Positions 41,232-51,777 of a DNA stretch of 64,000 bases are shown in pieces. The DNA is taken from contig CP012809.1 of assembly GCA_001936135.1 (NCBI GenBank), positions 4,203,501-4,267,500 of the forward strand, given 5' to 3'. The first letter of the stretch is position 1, and every line of letters begins with the position of its first letter. The translations under genes were made by a program, and so were the position numbers. Origin of the DNA: Saccharomycopsis fibuligera x Saccharomycopsis cf. fibuligera (Eukaryota; Ascomycota; Saccharomycetes; Ascoideales; Saccharomycopsidaceae). Under the pieces are notes generated by a model. It had not been told where the DNA came from, made no database searches, and saw nothing but the letters and a program-made list of their open reading frames with translations.

Positions 41232-44200
41232 TTATCCACCATTGCCAAATCCTCCACTACCACCACCTCCAAACCCAGACATATCACTACTATTTTCCGA
41301 ATACAAATGGTGGCCTCGGTTACCATTACCAGTACTATTGCCATTATCACCAGTTTGTCCATACTGCTGAATACTGTATCTATTGGTATGCCTTTGTCTT
41401 GGTTCGTTGCTTTCGTAGTATATTGGGGCGGGCTCAGAGTTAAAACTAGGCATGTTATGCTGCTCTATTGCTTGACTGTAACTAGGCACTTTGCTCAATT
41501 CATCAAGGGAAAGTTTTTGCACTGCTGACAATGGTGTTCCTGGTACTGGTCCAAGTGATGGTGATGTGAAAAGTGCTTCGCGGCTACTACTGTTAGCTGT
41601 TGGTGAACCCATTAACGGTAGATTGATGCCACTTGATGAAGCAACAGTAGACATGACACCAGAAGCAGGAGTGGAGGCACGAAATCCAATGGCTGATATA
41701 CCGTTTGCTGACCTGGAAGCAGCAGTATGGTCAGAAGCAGTAATATTGGGCAATTTTTGACTGCTATTTGAGTTAATCGCAGAATTCGGCAACCTTGACC
41801 TTAGTTCAGTGCTGAAATTCCCATGGTCAGCGCCAGTACTAGGGGCAGCCGTACCGTGTGTATTTCTTGATACTGAATCTGCGGAGGATGTATCACTGCT
41901 GTTTGAAGATGATTTTATGCCACTATTAGTGGCATGATAAGATGTGAATCGTTCAGTGATATTGTTGTTATTACAATGACTACTAACGTTATTGTTATTT
42001 TTACTTTTGTTGCTGTAATTTCCGGTTGTGCTACCAGAATTGATAGTGCTATTGGTAGCATTACTCAAATTTGAGCTTGTTGGTGCAATAACTTGATTGC
42101 TTTGTCCACTTTGTCTGCTTTCTTCACTATGTCTATTTTGACCACTGTTTTTATTATTGTCACCATCGTTATTTTCAGGATAACCTGTGTCATCATTTGT
42201 TCTGCCTATTCCTTGAAGTGGTGGAGTGCGTTCTTGATTAGTGCTCCCAGTGGTGCTACCTCTTCCACTAGTATGACCATTAGGATTGTAAACTCGGTCA
42301 TAAACATGTCTTTCATAATGTGGAGGTGCTATTTCATTCAATATTATCGACCCCATTGTTTCAGGTCCCACGCCCGCGACACCAGCTCCAGCTCCACCAC
42401 TAGGGACTGCTGTTGCTGCTGCTATAGCCGCAGTAGCGCCGGCAAAATCTATGAGTCTTCTATTGGAGCCTGTGCCTTCGGCATCGAAAATACCCAGTGT
42501 AGGGGTCGCTAAACCTGATGGAGAAGCAAACCCCAGCGTTGTAGCAATTGCTGGATGGGGCAAGGCTAGAGCAGAATCAGAATTAGTAGTCAGCGAATTA
42601 GCAACAATAAGCTGATCAGTTGATGGGCCAAGACCAAGAGGTAAATGTTCAGTGCTATTAGCCGCAGTGTTGCTAAATAGTCTGTCCTCTAGTGATCGGA
42701 AATGTGTCTTGCCGGAATCGTCTAATGCAACACGACGGCCGAAGATTTCGATATTTGGGTTGACAAAAAGTATAACGGGTAAATTTGCTCGGAGCTCAGA
42801 TAAATGGTTATCTGGGTTTATAAGTACAAGTTTTAGTTTCAATTTATGGCGTACTTTGATTAAATCATTTTTCAAGTCACAATCTTGAGTAACATCCTTC
42901 AAATGGGCAGGGATTTGCAAGTATGTGGTGACGGTCCAACTATCTTGCTGAATATCTATATGTGTATCGGTATCATCACTAGGCAAAATTTTTTCATTTT
43001 GATCACCATTAGTATTACTATTGTTATTATTGTTATCATCGTCAACCTCATTGTAAACATTTTGGTAAATTTCGTCGCTTTCATCTGGTGATATTACTTT
43101 CTGCATTACTCTATGATTATCGTCATAAATTGTATTTTTGCTGCCTTTGAAAGCATAATATTCAATGACACTTAGAGTGATTTTCCCTAATTTTAGCTTT
43201 TTAAGCAAAGGTATTAATTTTATCTTTAGCATAAATTTTGATCCAATGGATATATATTTTGAAGGCACCTCTACAACGTACTGCACTTTAGAAGGCCAGC
43301 AATTGGAAATTGTCATATCTTGAGGTATGAAAAAAGTCTCTGCCGGCAAAGTACGAAATACCCTAATGTATTTGTTTTTGATGATTTTTGAGCTTCCACC
43401 AGATTGGAAAAAGGCAAAATGATTCGAAGAATTTGGATTTGCGGCAGACTTATGCATAGTTGCTTGAAATTTATACAATATTGAACCACCTTTTAAACCT
43501 TCAACAGTTTCACTTATTTGACCAGGTATTATGACATTAAACGGAAGCTCATAGTTTGCTTGAGGTAATACAAACGATTTCGATTCTAAACTTTCACTAT
43601 TGAGTTTTCCAAGATCATGGAACGGAGTGCCCAAAACACCACAATTATCCGATAATGTAACAAAGTTTGTCGAGGAGTTGTGTGATCTTATAAAATTCTT
43701 TGATTTTTTGCTCAAAGAAAGCGAACTCATGGATTTGGTTTTTGGAATGAGGCCGAGTCTTCTTGGTAGTGATGTGTCGCTTGTAACTGATGTTTGAACT
43801 GGGGTCGCTGTTGATGTTATGGTTGATGATGACAATGAGGTGTTGTTGTTTATATTGTTGCTTGAGTGCCCCAAATCCAGAAGCCTAAAGATATTGTGTC
43901 GGCTTGTATTACCACTTTCGTTTGCTATCACTTGTGGTTGGTCATTATTACAATAACTGTTATCATTATTATCATCATCATTATTATTATTATTATTCTC
44001 ACCCGTGGTAGTGGTATTTTCCATAGCACCACCCAGCAGCCGCTGTTCCTCCTCGGTAATTGGCTGCCCATCTATTATCTTTACTTTACCATTAGGATTG
44101 ACTAGTAAGTTATCCCAATAGCACTCAAAGATGGTTTTCTCTTCTTTGACCGGAATAGAATGTACAGCATTGCTGTTACCAGTTCTGTCAGGTATCACTT

Positions 44201-44423
44201 CAAAGAACTCCAACTTGAAAGTTCCAATAAGCTTTAAAGAGATTTTCTTAACCGCGAGAGGAGCTCTATGGGCAGCAGAAAGAGAAAAAACCACCGACCC
44301 ATTAATAGGTGTGGAGGGTGAGTCTATTTCTGAGCCTTTGAGCAATATTGTGTCCTTATGGGTTGACTTTAACCGGATATCAAAGAGGGCAAGCTCATTG
44401 GTGTGTTTGGAATAGGAGAACAT
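41232..44423 (-). CDS. ROD1: Alpha-arrestin of the Rod1/Rog3 (Art4/Art7) type
   Basis: Rod1/Rog3 arrestins recruit the Rsp5 ubiquitin ligase to transporters and receptors for glucose-regulated endocytosis. The 1063-residue product starts with an arrestin N-domain (LFDIRLKSTHKDTILLKGSE, ISLKLIGTFKLEFFEV). Asn-rich inserts follow, then YELPFNVIIPGQISETVEGL and the C-domain (VPSKYISIGSKFMLKIKLIP, LRANLPVILFVNP). The PY motif PPHY at residue 700, in the context PPHYERHVYDRVYN, parallels PPNYGNHVYDRVYG of baker's yeast Rod1; VPSY near the C-terminus is a second, weaker PY-like motif. The last 350 residues are disordered and Ser/Asn/Gly-rich. It is divergent from FMP30. Confidence 0.9.
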   Translation of the reverse strand: MFSYSKHTNELALFDIRLKSTHKDTILLKGSEIDSPSTPINGSVVFSLSAAHRAPLAVKKISLKLIGTFKLEFFEVIPDRTGNSNAVHSIPVKEEKTIFECYWDNLLVNPNGKVKIIDGQPITEEEQRLLGGAMENTTTTGENNNNNNDDDNNDNSYCNNDQPQVIANESGNTSRHNIFRLLDLGHSSNNINNNTSLSSSTITSTATPVQTSVTSDTSLPRRLGLIPKTKSMSSLSLSKKSKNFIRSHNSSTNFVTLSDNCGVLGTPFHDLGKLNSESLESKSFVLPQANYELPFNVIIPGQISETVEGLKGGSILYKFQATMHKSAANPNSSNHFAFFQSGGSSKIIKNKYIRVFRTLPAETFFIPQDMTISNCWPSKVQYVVEVPSKYISIGSKFMLKIKLIPLLKKLKLGKITLSVIEYYAFKGSKNTIYDDNHRVMQKVISPDESDEIYQNVYNEVDDDNNNNNSNTNGDQNEKILPSDDTDTHIDIQQDSWTVTTYLQIPAHLKDVTQDCDLKNDLIKVRHKLKLKLVLINPDNHLSELRANLPVILFVNPNIEIFGRRVALDDSGKTHFRSLEDRLFSNTAANSTEHLPLGLGPSTDQLIVANSLTTNSDSALALPHPAIATTLGFASPSGLATPTLGIFDAEGTGSNRRLIDFAGATAAIAAATAVPSGGAGAGVAGVGPETMGSIILNEIAPPHYERHVYDRVYNPNGHTSGRGSTTGSTNQERTPPLQGIGRTNDDTGYPENNDGDNNKNSGQNRHSEESRQSGQSNQVIAPTSSNLSNATNSTINSGSTTGNYSNKSKNNNNVSSHCNNNNITERFTSYHATNSGIKSSSNSSDTSSADSVSRNTHGTAAPSTGADHGNFSTELRSRLPNSAINSNSSQKLPNITASDHTAASRSANGISAIGFRASTPASGVMSTVASSSGINLPLMGSPTANSSSREALFTSPSLGPVPGTPLSAVQKLSLDELSKVPSYSQAIEQHNMPSFNSEPAPIYYESNEPRQRHTNRYSIQQYGQTGDNGNSTGNGNRGHHLYSENSSDMSGFGGGGSGGFGNGG

Positions 44424-44791
44424 TGGCAGGAGCCGGGATATATATGATAGTATATGGTATGACTATGTTTTAAGTAAGATATTGTGCAAATTTGAGTGTC
44501 TGTAAGTGTGGTTTGAGAGTCTGTTTACGTAGTGGCGTAGGTTGTTTTTGGTGGTTAATTAGTCTGGCGATGAGGGCAGCAAAATCCGGGGCAGCTACTA
44601 CAGAATCTTAAGACTTTGGCGGGTTTTTTGCTACCAATTTTCTGTTCTTGTTTTTCGTGGTTTACGAGCTGCAGTAAATTAAACGGAAAAATATTTTTTA
44701 TTATTTTTTTTCTCTGTCTAACAAAAATTTCACAAAAATTTCAGTATATCCATCAAAGGCAAGCCAAGTAACTCTCCCACCGCGCTTTGAT
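44424..44791. promoter_or_regulatory. divergent promoter ROD1/FMP30
   Basis: A 368-base gap, with AT-rich blocks near 44690-44715. No clear named motif. Confidence 0.4.
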
Positions 44792-46108
44792 ATGTTCTGG
44801 CAGAAATTCTCGCTACGACTGAAGCTAGGGCTCGGGATAATATCCTCCTACTCGTTGTACACAGTCTACGTTATTTACCAAACCAACCGGGAAATCGAAC
44901 GACGTGAGCAAGATTATAAACTCAACAATGACAATATTGCCAGATTCAGACCCATCACAGTACTCGGCAAATACCAAAACCCATTCATAGAGTACGAGCA
45001 TGAAACGCTATTTCATTTTATTGTCAACCAGCTTTCGAAACTTTTCAACTTTAGAAACAACGCTCCGGAGGCTATCTTGGCCGGGGATAATATCCGAGAG
45101 AATATGCCTATATACACGCCCAATTTGTCATTGATATTCAATAATGGTTACATCAAGAATGATGTGGACGGAGACGAACAGCAGCCACAGCAACAAGCTC
45201 CTCAAAAGCTGGTGCTTAAGGCCCTCAAAGAACAGCACAAGAATATTCCTTCGTTGAATCACAGAATTCTCTTCACTTGGTTGGGCCAGTCGTGTTCATT
45301 TGTACAAATTTCTGGTTTATCAATCTTGACTGATCCAATATTTAATGACTACATAATAAACAAGCATTTGGGACCCAAAAGAATCACCAAATCACCAGTG
45401 CAACTTGAGGAACTTCCAACTCCAAAACTTGTGCTAGTGAGCCATAATCATCCAGACCACTTGGAAACCGACAGTATTAAGAAACTCAGTACCGAAAGTT
45501 CAGTATGGGTGATCCCTAAAGGAATTCGCAAGGAGCTTAATGACAACAACATCAAAGCAGACAGAATTGTGGAAATGAATTGGTGGGAAAAGAAAGATGT
45601 TAGTTGGGTAATGAATGGTAACGACGGATCTACTGACAACAACAGCAGCAAATGCAAAAACAAGTGGGAGATTGTGTGTCTTCCAGCAATGCACTGGTCG
45701 GGGAAATATTTGGTGGACTCAAATAAGCTGCTTTGGTGTTCTTTCCTAGTAGTGAAAGACGATAAGCCAGTGTTTTTGCATTTGGGGGACACTGGATACA
45801 ATAAAAACTTGTTTGATACTATTGGACAAATGTATCTAAACAAGCCAATTGAACTCATAATGGCCCCAATAGGACAATACAAACCAATCACCAACAAGAC
45901 AAGGCACATGAGCCCAGAAGAAGCAACAGTAATGATGCAAGACGTAAATGGGCGTCGTATGGTGGGAGTCCATTACGGAACGTTTATCTTGAGTAACGAG
46001 CATTACTTGGAGCCAAAGACGAGACTTAAGGCAGCAGCTCAAGAGTTAGGAAAGCAGGAAACGGTATTTGCCGGAGAGTTTGGACGTACTGAGATATTTG
46101 AATATTAG
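44792..46108 (+). CDS. FMP30: Mitochondrial NAPE-PLD-type phospholipase Fmp30
   Basis: Fmp30 is the yeast member of the NAPE-hydrolysing phospholipase D family (metallo-beta-lactamase fold), a mitochondrial inner-membrane protein linked to cardiolipin and N-acylethanolamine levels. The 438-residue product opens with a basic presequence and a hydrophobic stretch (LGLGIISSYSLYTVYVIY). The metal-binding signature SHNHPDHLE is at about residue 216, followed by LPAMHWSGKY, FLHLGDTGYNKN, APIGQYKPITNKTRHMSPEE and VHYGTFILSNEHYLEP, all family hallmarks. Codon 313 is CTG within NK-x-LWCSF, where relatives have Ser/Thr. The start is ATG at 44792. Confidence 0.95.
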   Translation: MFWQKFSLRLKLGLGIISSYSLYTVYVIYQTNREIERREQDYKLNNDNIARFRPITVLGKYQNPFIEYEHETLFHFIVNQLSKLFNFRNNAPEAILAGDNIRENMPIYTPNLSLIFNNGYIKNDVDGDEQQPQQQAPQKLVLKALKEQHKNIPSLNHRILFTWLGQSCSFVQISGLSILTDPIFNDYIINKHLGPKRITKSPVQLEELPTPKLVLVSHNHPDHLETDSIKKLSTESSVWVIPKGIRKELNDNNIKADRIVEMNWWEKKDVSWVMNGNDGSTDNNSSKCKNKWEIVCLPAMHWSGKYLVDSNKLLWCSFLVVKDDKPVFLHLGDTGYNKNLFDTIGQMYLNKPIELIMAPIGQYKPITNKTRHMSPEEATVMMQDVNGRRMVGVHYGTFILSNEHYLEPKTRLKAAAQELGKQETVFAGEFGRTEIFEY

Positions 46109-47002
46109 ATATTTTTAAGAGGAATTCTATCATATTAGACCATCTACTGTATATTTCAAAGACACTATTAAATGTACATTACTATATCATCGTTATCATC
46201 AACATTATCTCTGCTACTGTACTGTGCAGCCAATTGCATTTCAACAGATACAGACACGATATGCAATAATTGGTTAATAATGTATCACTATGTTTGCTTG
46301 TAATGTGAGCTAAAGTGACGGTATAGCACTACAATGGTATAAAAGTCATGATGGTAATGTAGTGCTTCTACGTGTATAAAATAGTACTAATGAAGACAGG
46401 ACAAGTACGATGAAAGATAAGTAGTATAACAAGAATAAGGATTTTAAAATTAACGTCATCAATAACAGCAATACCTGTTGGGATTCAGTAACCATAATGT
46501 CAGATTTAGAACCACAAAGTTGTTTCTGATCAATAAACAATTATCAAACTCTCAGACAATAAAAACCGTACTTGGGAGTTCGATGGCGGGACCTGGCTTC
46601 ATTAAACGCCGTTACAAGTAACAGATAGTAACATAAACGTTACTAATACCTATCATTGTATGACTTGACCTGGTGTGGTGAGAAATAGTAAGAATTCCAA
46701 CAAACTACCAAAAGGTCCTAGACGGTCACCATCATTGAGCAGTAGTTCTGGGACCGCCAGGCCCTAACCACATTTCGCCTCAAATATTTAGGTAATCGCT
46801 TATTAACGCATGCATGCAATGCATGATTTCTGAAACGCATCCACCGCTGTGGATCCGTTTGTGAAACACCAACATGAACTGGCACCACGGTGCACAGCAA
46901 TATATTAATAGCTTGACAGTCTGCTAGTTGTTATCTTCATAGGGCCTGTTTTGACAGCTAACAACAAAAACTTGCTCAAAAAAGCTCACATTCCTGTCCA
47001 AT
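46109..47002. other. gap between FMP30 and the carboxypeptidase-like gene
   Basis: About 890 bases. It contains a GCATGC-rich patch near 46808-46825 and imperfect palindromes around it. No gene is recognised; this is the upstream region of the next gene. Confidence 0.4.
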
Positions 47003-48811
47003 ATGCGTTGTCAAAGGCTTTGGGCCTTTTTTGTTCTTTTAATATGGCCTGTTTCTGTGCTGGCCACTCTTCCGATGTATTATCACAACTCTGGTCATGC
47101 AAAAGATTTCCAAGTTCATGATCTTCCAGGTCTTTCCAAGATTCCAAAATTTCAAAGGCCATTAATGTTTGCGGGTCCAATACAGCTATCTGCCAATGAT
47201 ACGTCCAAAATTTTCTTTTGGCTTTTCCAGCGAAACCCAGTGCAACAGAAAAATCTCATTATTTGGTTCAATAGTGGCTTGGGGTGTTCTTCTTTAGACG
47301 GAGCTCTAAATGAAATAGGACCATTTAGAATCGATTCTAACGGCGATATTTTTTACAATAATGGTACTTGGCTCGAAGACGCGGACTTGTTGTTTATTGA
47401 CCAGCCAAAAGGTACTGGCTTCTCGACCAATAACGGCACATACTCGACTAATTTTGATAGCGCAGTTTCTCAGTTTCTTACATTTTATTCCAAATTTTTG
47501 GATTTATTTCCCGGATACATATACAAAGATATTTATTTTGCAGGGGAAGGTTACGCCGCACAGTTCATTCCATATTTTGCTCAAAGCATAGTAGAAAACA
47601 ATAATTACATCAAGTACTTAAAAGCACAGTTTTTTCTGGTCAATACTCTCAAAATCGACCCAGTGAACTCGTTGCAACAGCTGCTTTTACATGCACCAAA
47701 TGCATTAGCTACAAACATGGCCTTAAATAAAACAATAAACCTTGCTGGACTAATTATGGGAAGTCCATGGCTTCATCCCAATATGCAATCATTGTCCACC
47801 TTGACATTCGCTATGGATAAAGAATTAGTCACTAAAGAAAATGATCAGTACATGACGCTATATTACATTTACAGTGCTTGTCAAATGGCAATCCAACAAG
47901 CAGCATTAAACCAAACGGTGCAAACTTTTTCAGATCCAATCTGCACTGATTCGTTGATTGCTCTGTTCCTTAACGCCACCAAGAATTCAAGTATAACTAC
48001 GGATGCTAACAGCAGAAGTGTTAACAGCAATGATAGTGCAAACTACACTTGTTTCAATGTTTACGACTATACATTAAGATCACCGTTCCCATCTTGCGGC
48101 CTGGAATGGCCGAATATTGACAGAACAACAAATTTCTTAAATCGTCCCGAAGTATTAAAAAGCCTCAATGTACCACAGGAAAACAACAACAGGAGCAACA
48201 GTATCAACAGTACCACTACTACTCAGAGATGGCAACAATGTTCCACAGAAGTAGCGACCCATTTTACAAATTATAACACAACCCCATCCCTTTTCCAGCT
48301 TCCCGGATTGCTCGCTAATGTTCCAGTCTATCTCTATGGAGGCGATCATGATCTCATTACAAATTTTCCGGGCCTTGAAAACTTAACCAACCAGATTCAA
48401 TTCACCAATGCAATTGCAACCAACACTACATCCAATACTACATTCAATCCAACGACAGTTCAAACGGGATGGTCAAATAACACGACATACAAAAACTTGA
48501 TATTTGGCACAGAAATCATCGGCCAATTGAAATCAGAATTTAACTTAACATTAATTCAGCTTTACAATACATCACATCACCCTTCTCACGATGATGCTTA
48601 CAAGACCAGAGCAGTGATAAATTATGTACTTGGTAATGCTGACAAGAAGAAAGCAACTCTGAAAGAAGAAGAAAATAAAGGGGTGGTCAAAGTTCCGGGC
48701 TTAGAAATACGGTATTCTTTGAGGAAAGTTGACTTGCCGTTTGTGGTGTTGCTTAGTGTCGGGATGGTTATTAGTTCTGTAGTTGTTGTTGGTAGTCGAT
48801 TTTTGTTTTAA
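47003..48811 (+). CDS. Kex1-like serine carboxypeptidase homologue, nucleophile lost
   Basis: S10 serine carboxypeptidases such as Kex1 trim basic residues from peptides in the late Golgi. This 602-residue protein has the fold: signal peptide (LWAFFVLLIWPVS), LIIWFNSGLGCSSLDGALNE, DLLFIDQPKGTGFS, IPYFAQSI, and a C-terminal membrane span (VVLLSVGMVISSVVVVG) with almost no cytosolic tail. The nucleophile motif GESYGG reads GEGYAA, so Ser is replaced by Gly183 (codon 47549-47551). The oxyanion motif NGGPGCSS reads NSGLGCSS. Asp450 (GDHDLITN) and a candidate His525 (NTSHHP) remain. Many N-glycosylation sequons are present. It is probably a membrane-bound lumenal pseudo-peptidase; the frame is intact, so it is not a pseudogene. 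An intact relative lies at 55425. Confidence 0.9.
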   Translation: MRCQRLWAFFVLLIWPVSVLATLPMYYHNSGHAKDFQVHDLPGLSKIPKFQRPLMFAGPIQLSANDTSKIFFWLFQRNPVQQKNLIIWFNSGLGCSSLDGALNEIGPFRIDSNGDIFYNNGTWLEDADLLFIDQPKGTGFSTNNGTYSTNFDSAVSQFLTFYSKFLDLFPGYIYKDIYFAGEGYAAQFIPYFAQSIVENNNYIKYLKAQFFLVNTLKIDPVNSLQQLLLHAPNALATNMALNKTINLAGLIMGSPWLHPNMQSLSTLTFAMDKELVTKENDQYMTLYYIYSACQMAIQQAALNQTVQTFSDPICTDSLIALFLNATKNSSITTDANSRSVNSNDSANYTCFNVYDYTLRSPFPSCGLEWPNIDRTTNFLNRPEVLKSLNVPQENNNRSNSINSTTTTQRWQQCSTEVATHFTNYNTTPSLFQLPGLLANVPVYLYGGDHDLITNFPGLENLTNQIQFTNAIATNTTSNTTFNPTTVQTGWSNNTTYKNLIFGTEIIGQLKSEFNLTLIQLYNTSHHPSHDDAYKTRAVINYVLGNADKKKATLKEEENKGVVKVPGLEIRYSLRKVDLPFVVLLSVGMVISSVVVVGSRFLF

Positions 48812-49473
48812 TTTGGTAAAGGCAGGTTGATTGAATGGCTATTAAACCTCTGTTTTGAACGTTGTTTGTTCTCTTTGTTTATTAATCTTTATAAGTTATT
48901 TTATGTAAAAAAAAGTATAGATTTAAGTTTAATATCTTCGGTTTTAAGTTTGTTTGTTCTTTGTTATTAGTTTTGTCTTTTTTTTATATTGAATTTAGTT
49001 TGTTTTTATTTCTTTTTCTGTTCAAATTAACTTTCTTTCATTACTAAAATGTTTTCAATCAAACGTTATGACTATGCTGATGAAAGTAATTGCATTCGAC
49101 TGTGAAGACATACTTGATAGATTATTATCTAATCAAGGTTCATGCTGTTGCCCTTAGTGCAACACATATGAAATTAATAGTAAAAGCATTTACAATCAAA
49201 CATTAACGAAACACAAAGCAGTGCTTAGGCACAGCGTATATGCATATATTATAGAAAAGAAATGCAAATCTTGTCAACAAAAATCCAAACAAATGAAAGA
49301 AAAAATGTGAAAATGATTACAAAGCAATTGTTTACTGCTTTAGTAGTGTGCAAGAAAAAGTAGAAAAAGAGAAATATGTTCTTTATTAAAGGCCTAATTA
49401 CACACTTTGCTTCGGCTACTATTTTTCATAGCTTAATATTCCAGCTTTCTAAACTTTTTGAATGCTCAGTTTC
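48812..49473. other. convergent 3' region before APL2
   Basis: 662 AT-rich bases between the carboxypeptidase-like stop and the APL2 stop. T-rich on the left, A-rich on the right; no gene seen. Confidence 0.5.
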
Positions 49474-51777
49474 TCAAAATAAGTTCAAAAGATCATCACT
49501 TGGCTTCTGTGATTGGTTAACATTATTTGGAGTATTGTGACTAGATCCCATAGAATTATTACGGTTGGAAATTGATTCTTGACTGTCCAAGTTCAAATTA
49601 GCTAATCCATTAGCAACCCCGGCGGTTCCTGGATTGCTAAAAAGCCCCATTATATCGTCATTCACCTTATTGGTATTTTGGTTCGTTGAAGGTGCAGAGA
49701 AATTGAACAAATCGTTTAACTCATTTAATACGTTGCTGTTGCTGTTATTATTACTATTATTATTTGATGGGCCATTGGAGCCAGTAGAATCACCACTATT
49801 TGGATCAAGATCAGTTTCATCATCATCAAAATCTAACAAAGTTTCTGATTTTACTGTTCTATTAACAATCTCATTCTTGGCAATTTGTTGCAATTCTTCA
49901 ATATTTTTGTTAGATATGTTACCGTTATTATTGTTGAAGTTGCCTCTAGTGGCATGATTTTGGTTCTTGTTGTTATTATAGTTACTCAAGAATGATGATG
50001 CTGGTTCATGATAAATGGAACTCAAAGAACCCAATTCTTTTACTAATTCATCCACTTTATCACTTGGGAGTCTTGGAACAGTACTATCTATAATCGGCAA
50101 CGGTTGGAGGACAATTCGGTTGATCACTGAGTTATTGGAACTGGATAAAAGTCTCCAGTAGATAAATGCACGGTCTCTAATGTCTGGGTTATCAGACTTT
50201 TCCGTACATATGGTAAGGGTATTTTGCAAGAAATTTTGTGTTACTGGAGATGGTTTGATTATGTTGACTTTCACAATAGATATAAGAAGCTGTAGCTGAA
50301 TTTGATATTCATCATCTGCGAAAAAGTTATTCAAAGCTTCATCCTCATAGTAATCAGATAAAATTTTTTCCAAATTGACATTGTAATTTTGTGGGTATTC
50401 GCCAAAAAGCCATATAAAACTGGAAATTGCCAAAGAGTCGTCAAGCTGTAAGTGATTTTCAATTAAAATTGGAATGATCAAACTCAAGAGTCTTTGATTA
50501 CTTGGGAATTTTCTTATGATGTCTTTCAATACTATTGTCACATCATTAAGAACATATTCACTTCTGGTGTTGATCAATTCAATCAAGATATCAACTGCTT
50601 TAGCTGTGGCAGCTTCACCTAATTTGATTGCAACCTGACCAATTGCCCTCACTGATCTTTTGACAAACTCGTAATCAATTTCCATTGAGTATTCTTTCAA
50701 TTCATTAAGCAAAATCTTATAATTTTGTAAATTAGCCAATCTGACCATGATTTCAATTTTCTCCAACTTGAGATAAAGTGGATCATTGTATTTGATGTAA
50801 AAAATTCTCAATTCCTTAGCTAACAAGTTTGGGTATTTTTCCAAGATAACTCTAATATTTCTCAAACTAATGAACTGCACTTCCGGGGAAGTAGAAACTA
50901 ACGAGATCAATGGAGCAGATAATTTTTTTAAAATCAAGTTATATTGGTTTGCATCTAATTTGTCAACATGAGTCAATATTGTCTTGATAGCTGTTAGCAC
51001 CACTGATGGGTTAGCATGTTGTAACTGAGGAACTACTCTTTCAATGATATGAGAAGCTTCGGTTTGGCTTTGCGACGTGTAATCTGACAATGCAGTCAAA
51101 ATAGTTATTCTACCCCATTCAGTACACTCATTCAAAGCCATTAGTAATTTTTTCAATATCACTCCATCGATAATCAATGCATTTTCACTTGGATTTAGTT
51201 GGTTGATCTCGCTGAGAGCATTGATAGCATTGGACACAACGGCCGGGTTGGAATCGTCAATTAATTTTTTCAAATGATCCAAGAATCCTTGTTCAATGCA
51301 CATTTCCTGATTTAAATCGTACAATTTTGCCACACAAATAGCAGCAGTTTTTCTAACGTATGGATTGTCATCAGTTAATGTTCTTTTGAGAGGAATATGC
51401 ATATAATCAATCATCTTGTTGACACGGATACAACCCATTGTTCTTATTGCCAAAGCTCTGACTAGCGGATTTGGATCCTCAGTATCCTGTACAAATGTGT
51501 TGACAGCTAAAATACAAAGTTCGGGATTGGTTTTAGCATAATTCATCAAGTACAAGTAAACCAATTTTTTCTGTTCCAAATCTCTTGTAGCAATATTTTT
51601 CAAAACATCGGGAAACAAAGCGCTAACGTCTTTGCCCACAGTCATAGCTTTGATGACCCGTTTAATACCCTCTTTTCTCTCATCTGGGTACTGGGACACC
51701 AATGAAGATTTCAATTCAAAAGTTTCACCCTTTTTTGGAGTGTTGAAGATATTTCTAATTGCTCTTTGAACGCCCAT
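49474..51777 (-). CDS. APL2: AP-1 clathrin adaptor large subunit beta (Apl2)
   Basis: Apl2 is the beta-adaptin of AP-1, acting in clathrin transport between trans-Golgi and endosomes. The 767-residue product carries the adaptin trunk: SSLVSQYPDERKEGIKRVIK, MTVGKDVSALFPDVLKNIA, EQKKLVYLYLMNYAKTNPEL, DPNPLVRALAIRTMG, NPYVRKTAAICVAKL, and the beta-specific LRNIRVILEKYPNLLAKELR. The hinge is Asn/Ser-rich with LLDFDD, and the protein ends at SDDLLNLF, a clathrin-box motif. As in baker's yeast Apl2 (726 residues), the appendage ear is missing. I saw no in-frame CTG codon in the parts I scanned, consistent with a CTG-reassigned genome. It is divergent from REX1. Confidence 0.96.
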   Translation of the reverse strand: MGVQRAIRNIFNTPKKGETFELKSSLVSQYPDERKEGIKRVIKAMTVGKDVSALFPDVLKNIATRDLEQKKLVYLYLMNYAKTNPELCILAVNTFVQDTEDPNPLVRALAIRTMGCIRVNKMIDYMHIPLKRTLTDDNPYVRKTAAICVAKLYDLNQEMCIEQGFLDHLKKLIDDSNPAVVSNAINALSEINQLNPSENALIIDGVILKKLLMALNECTEWGRITILTALSDYTSQSQTEASHIIERVVPQLQHANPSVVLTAIKTILTHVDKLDANQYNLILKKLSAPLISLVSTSPEVQFISLRNIRVILEKYPNLLAKELRIFYIKYNDPLYLKLEKIEIMVRLANLQNYKILLNELKEYSMEIDYEFVKRSVRAIGQVAIKLGEAATAKAVDILIELINTRSEYVLNDVTIVLKDIIRKFPSNQRLLSLIIPILIENHLQLDDSLAISSFIWLFGEYPQNYNVNLEKILSDYYEDEALNNFFADDEYQIQLQLLISIVKVNIIKPSPVTQNFLQNTLTICTEKSDNPDIRDRAFIYWRLLSSSNNSVINRIVLQPLPIIDSTVPRLPSDKVDELVKELGSLSSIYHEPASSFLSNYNNNKNQNHATRGNFNNNNGNISNKNIEELQQIAKNEIVNRTVKSETLLDFDDDETDLDPNSGDSTGSNGPSNNNSNNNSNSNVLNELNDLFNFSAPSTNQNTNKVNDDIMGLFSNPGTAGVANGLANLNLDSQESISNRNNSMGSSHNTPNNVNQSQKPSDDLLNLF

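Noticed and set aside
47003-48811. Pseudogene call for the Ser-less carboxypeptidase
   Set aside because: 602 codons without a stop, an intact signal peptide, membrane span and sequons argue for a functional pseudoenzyme rather than decay.
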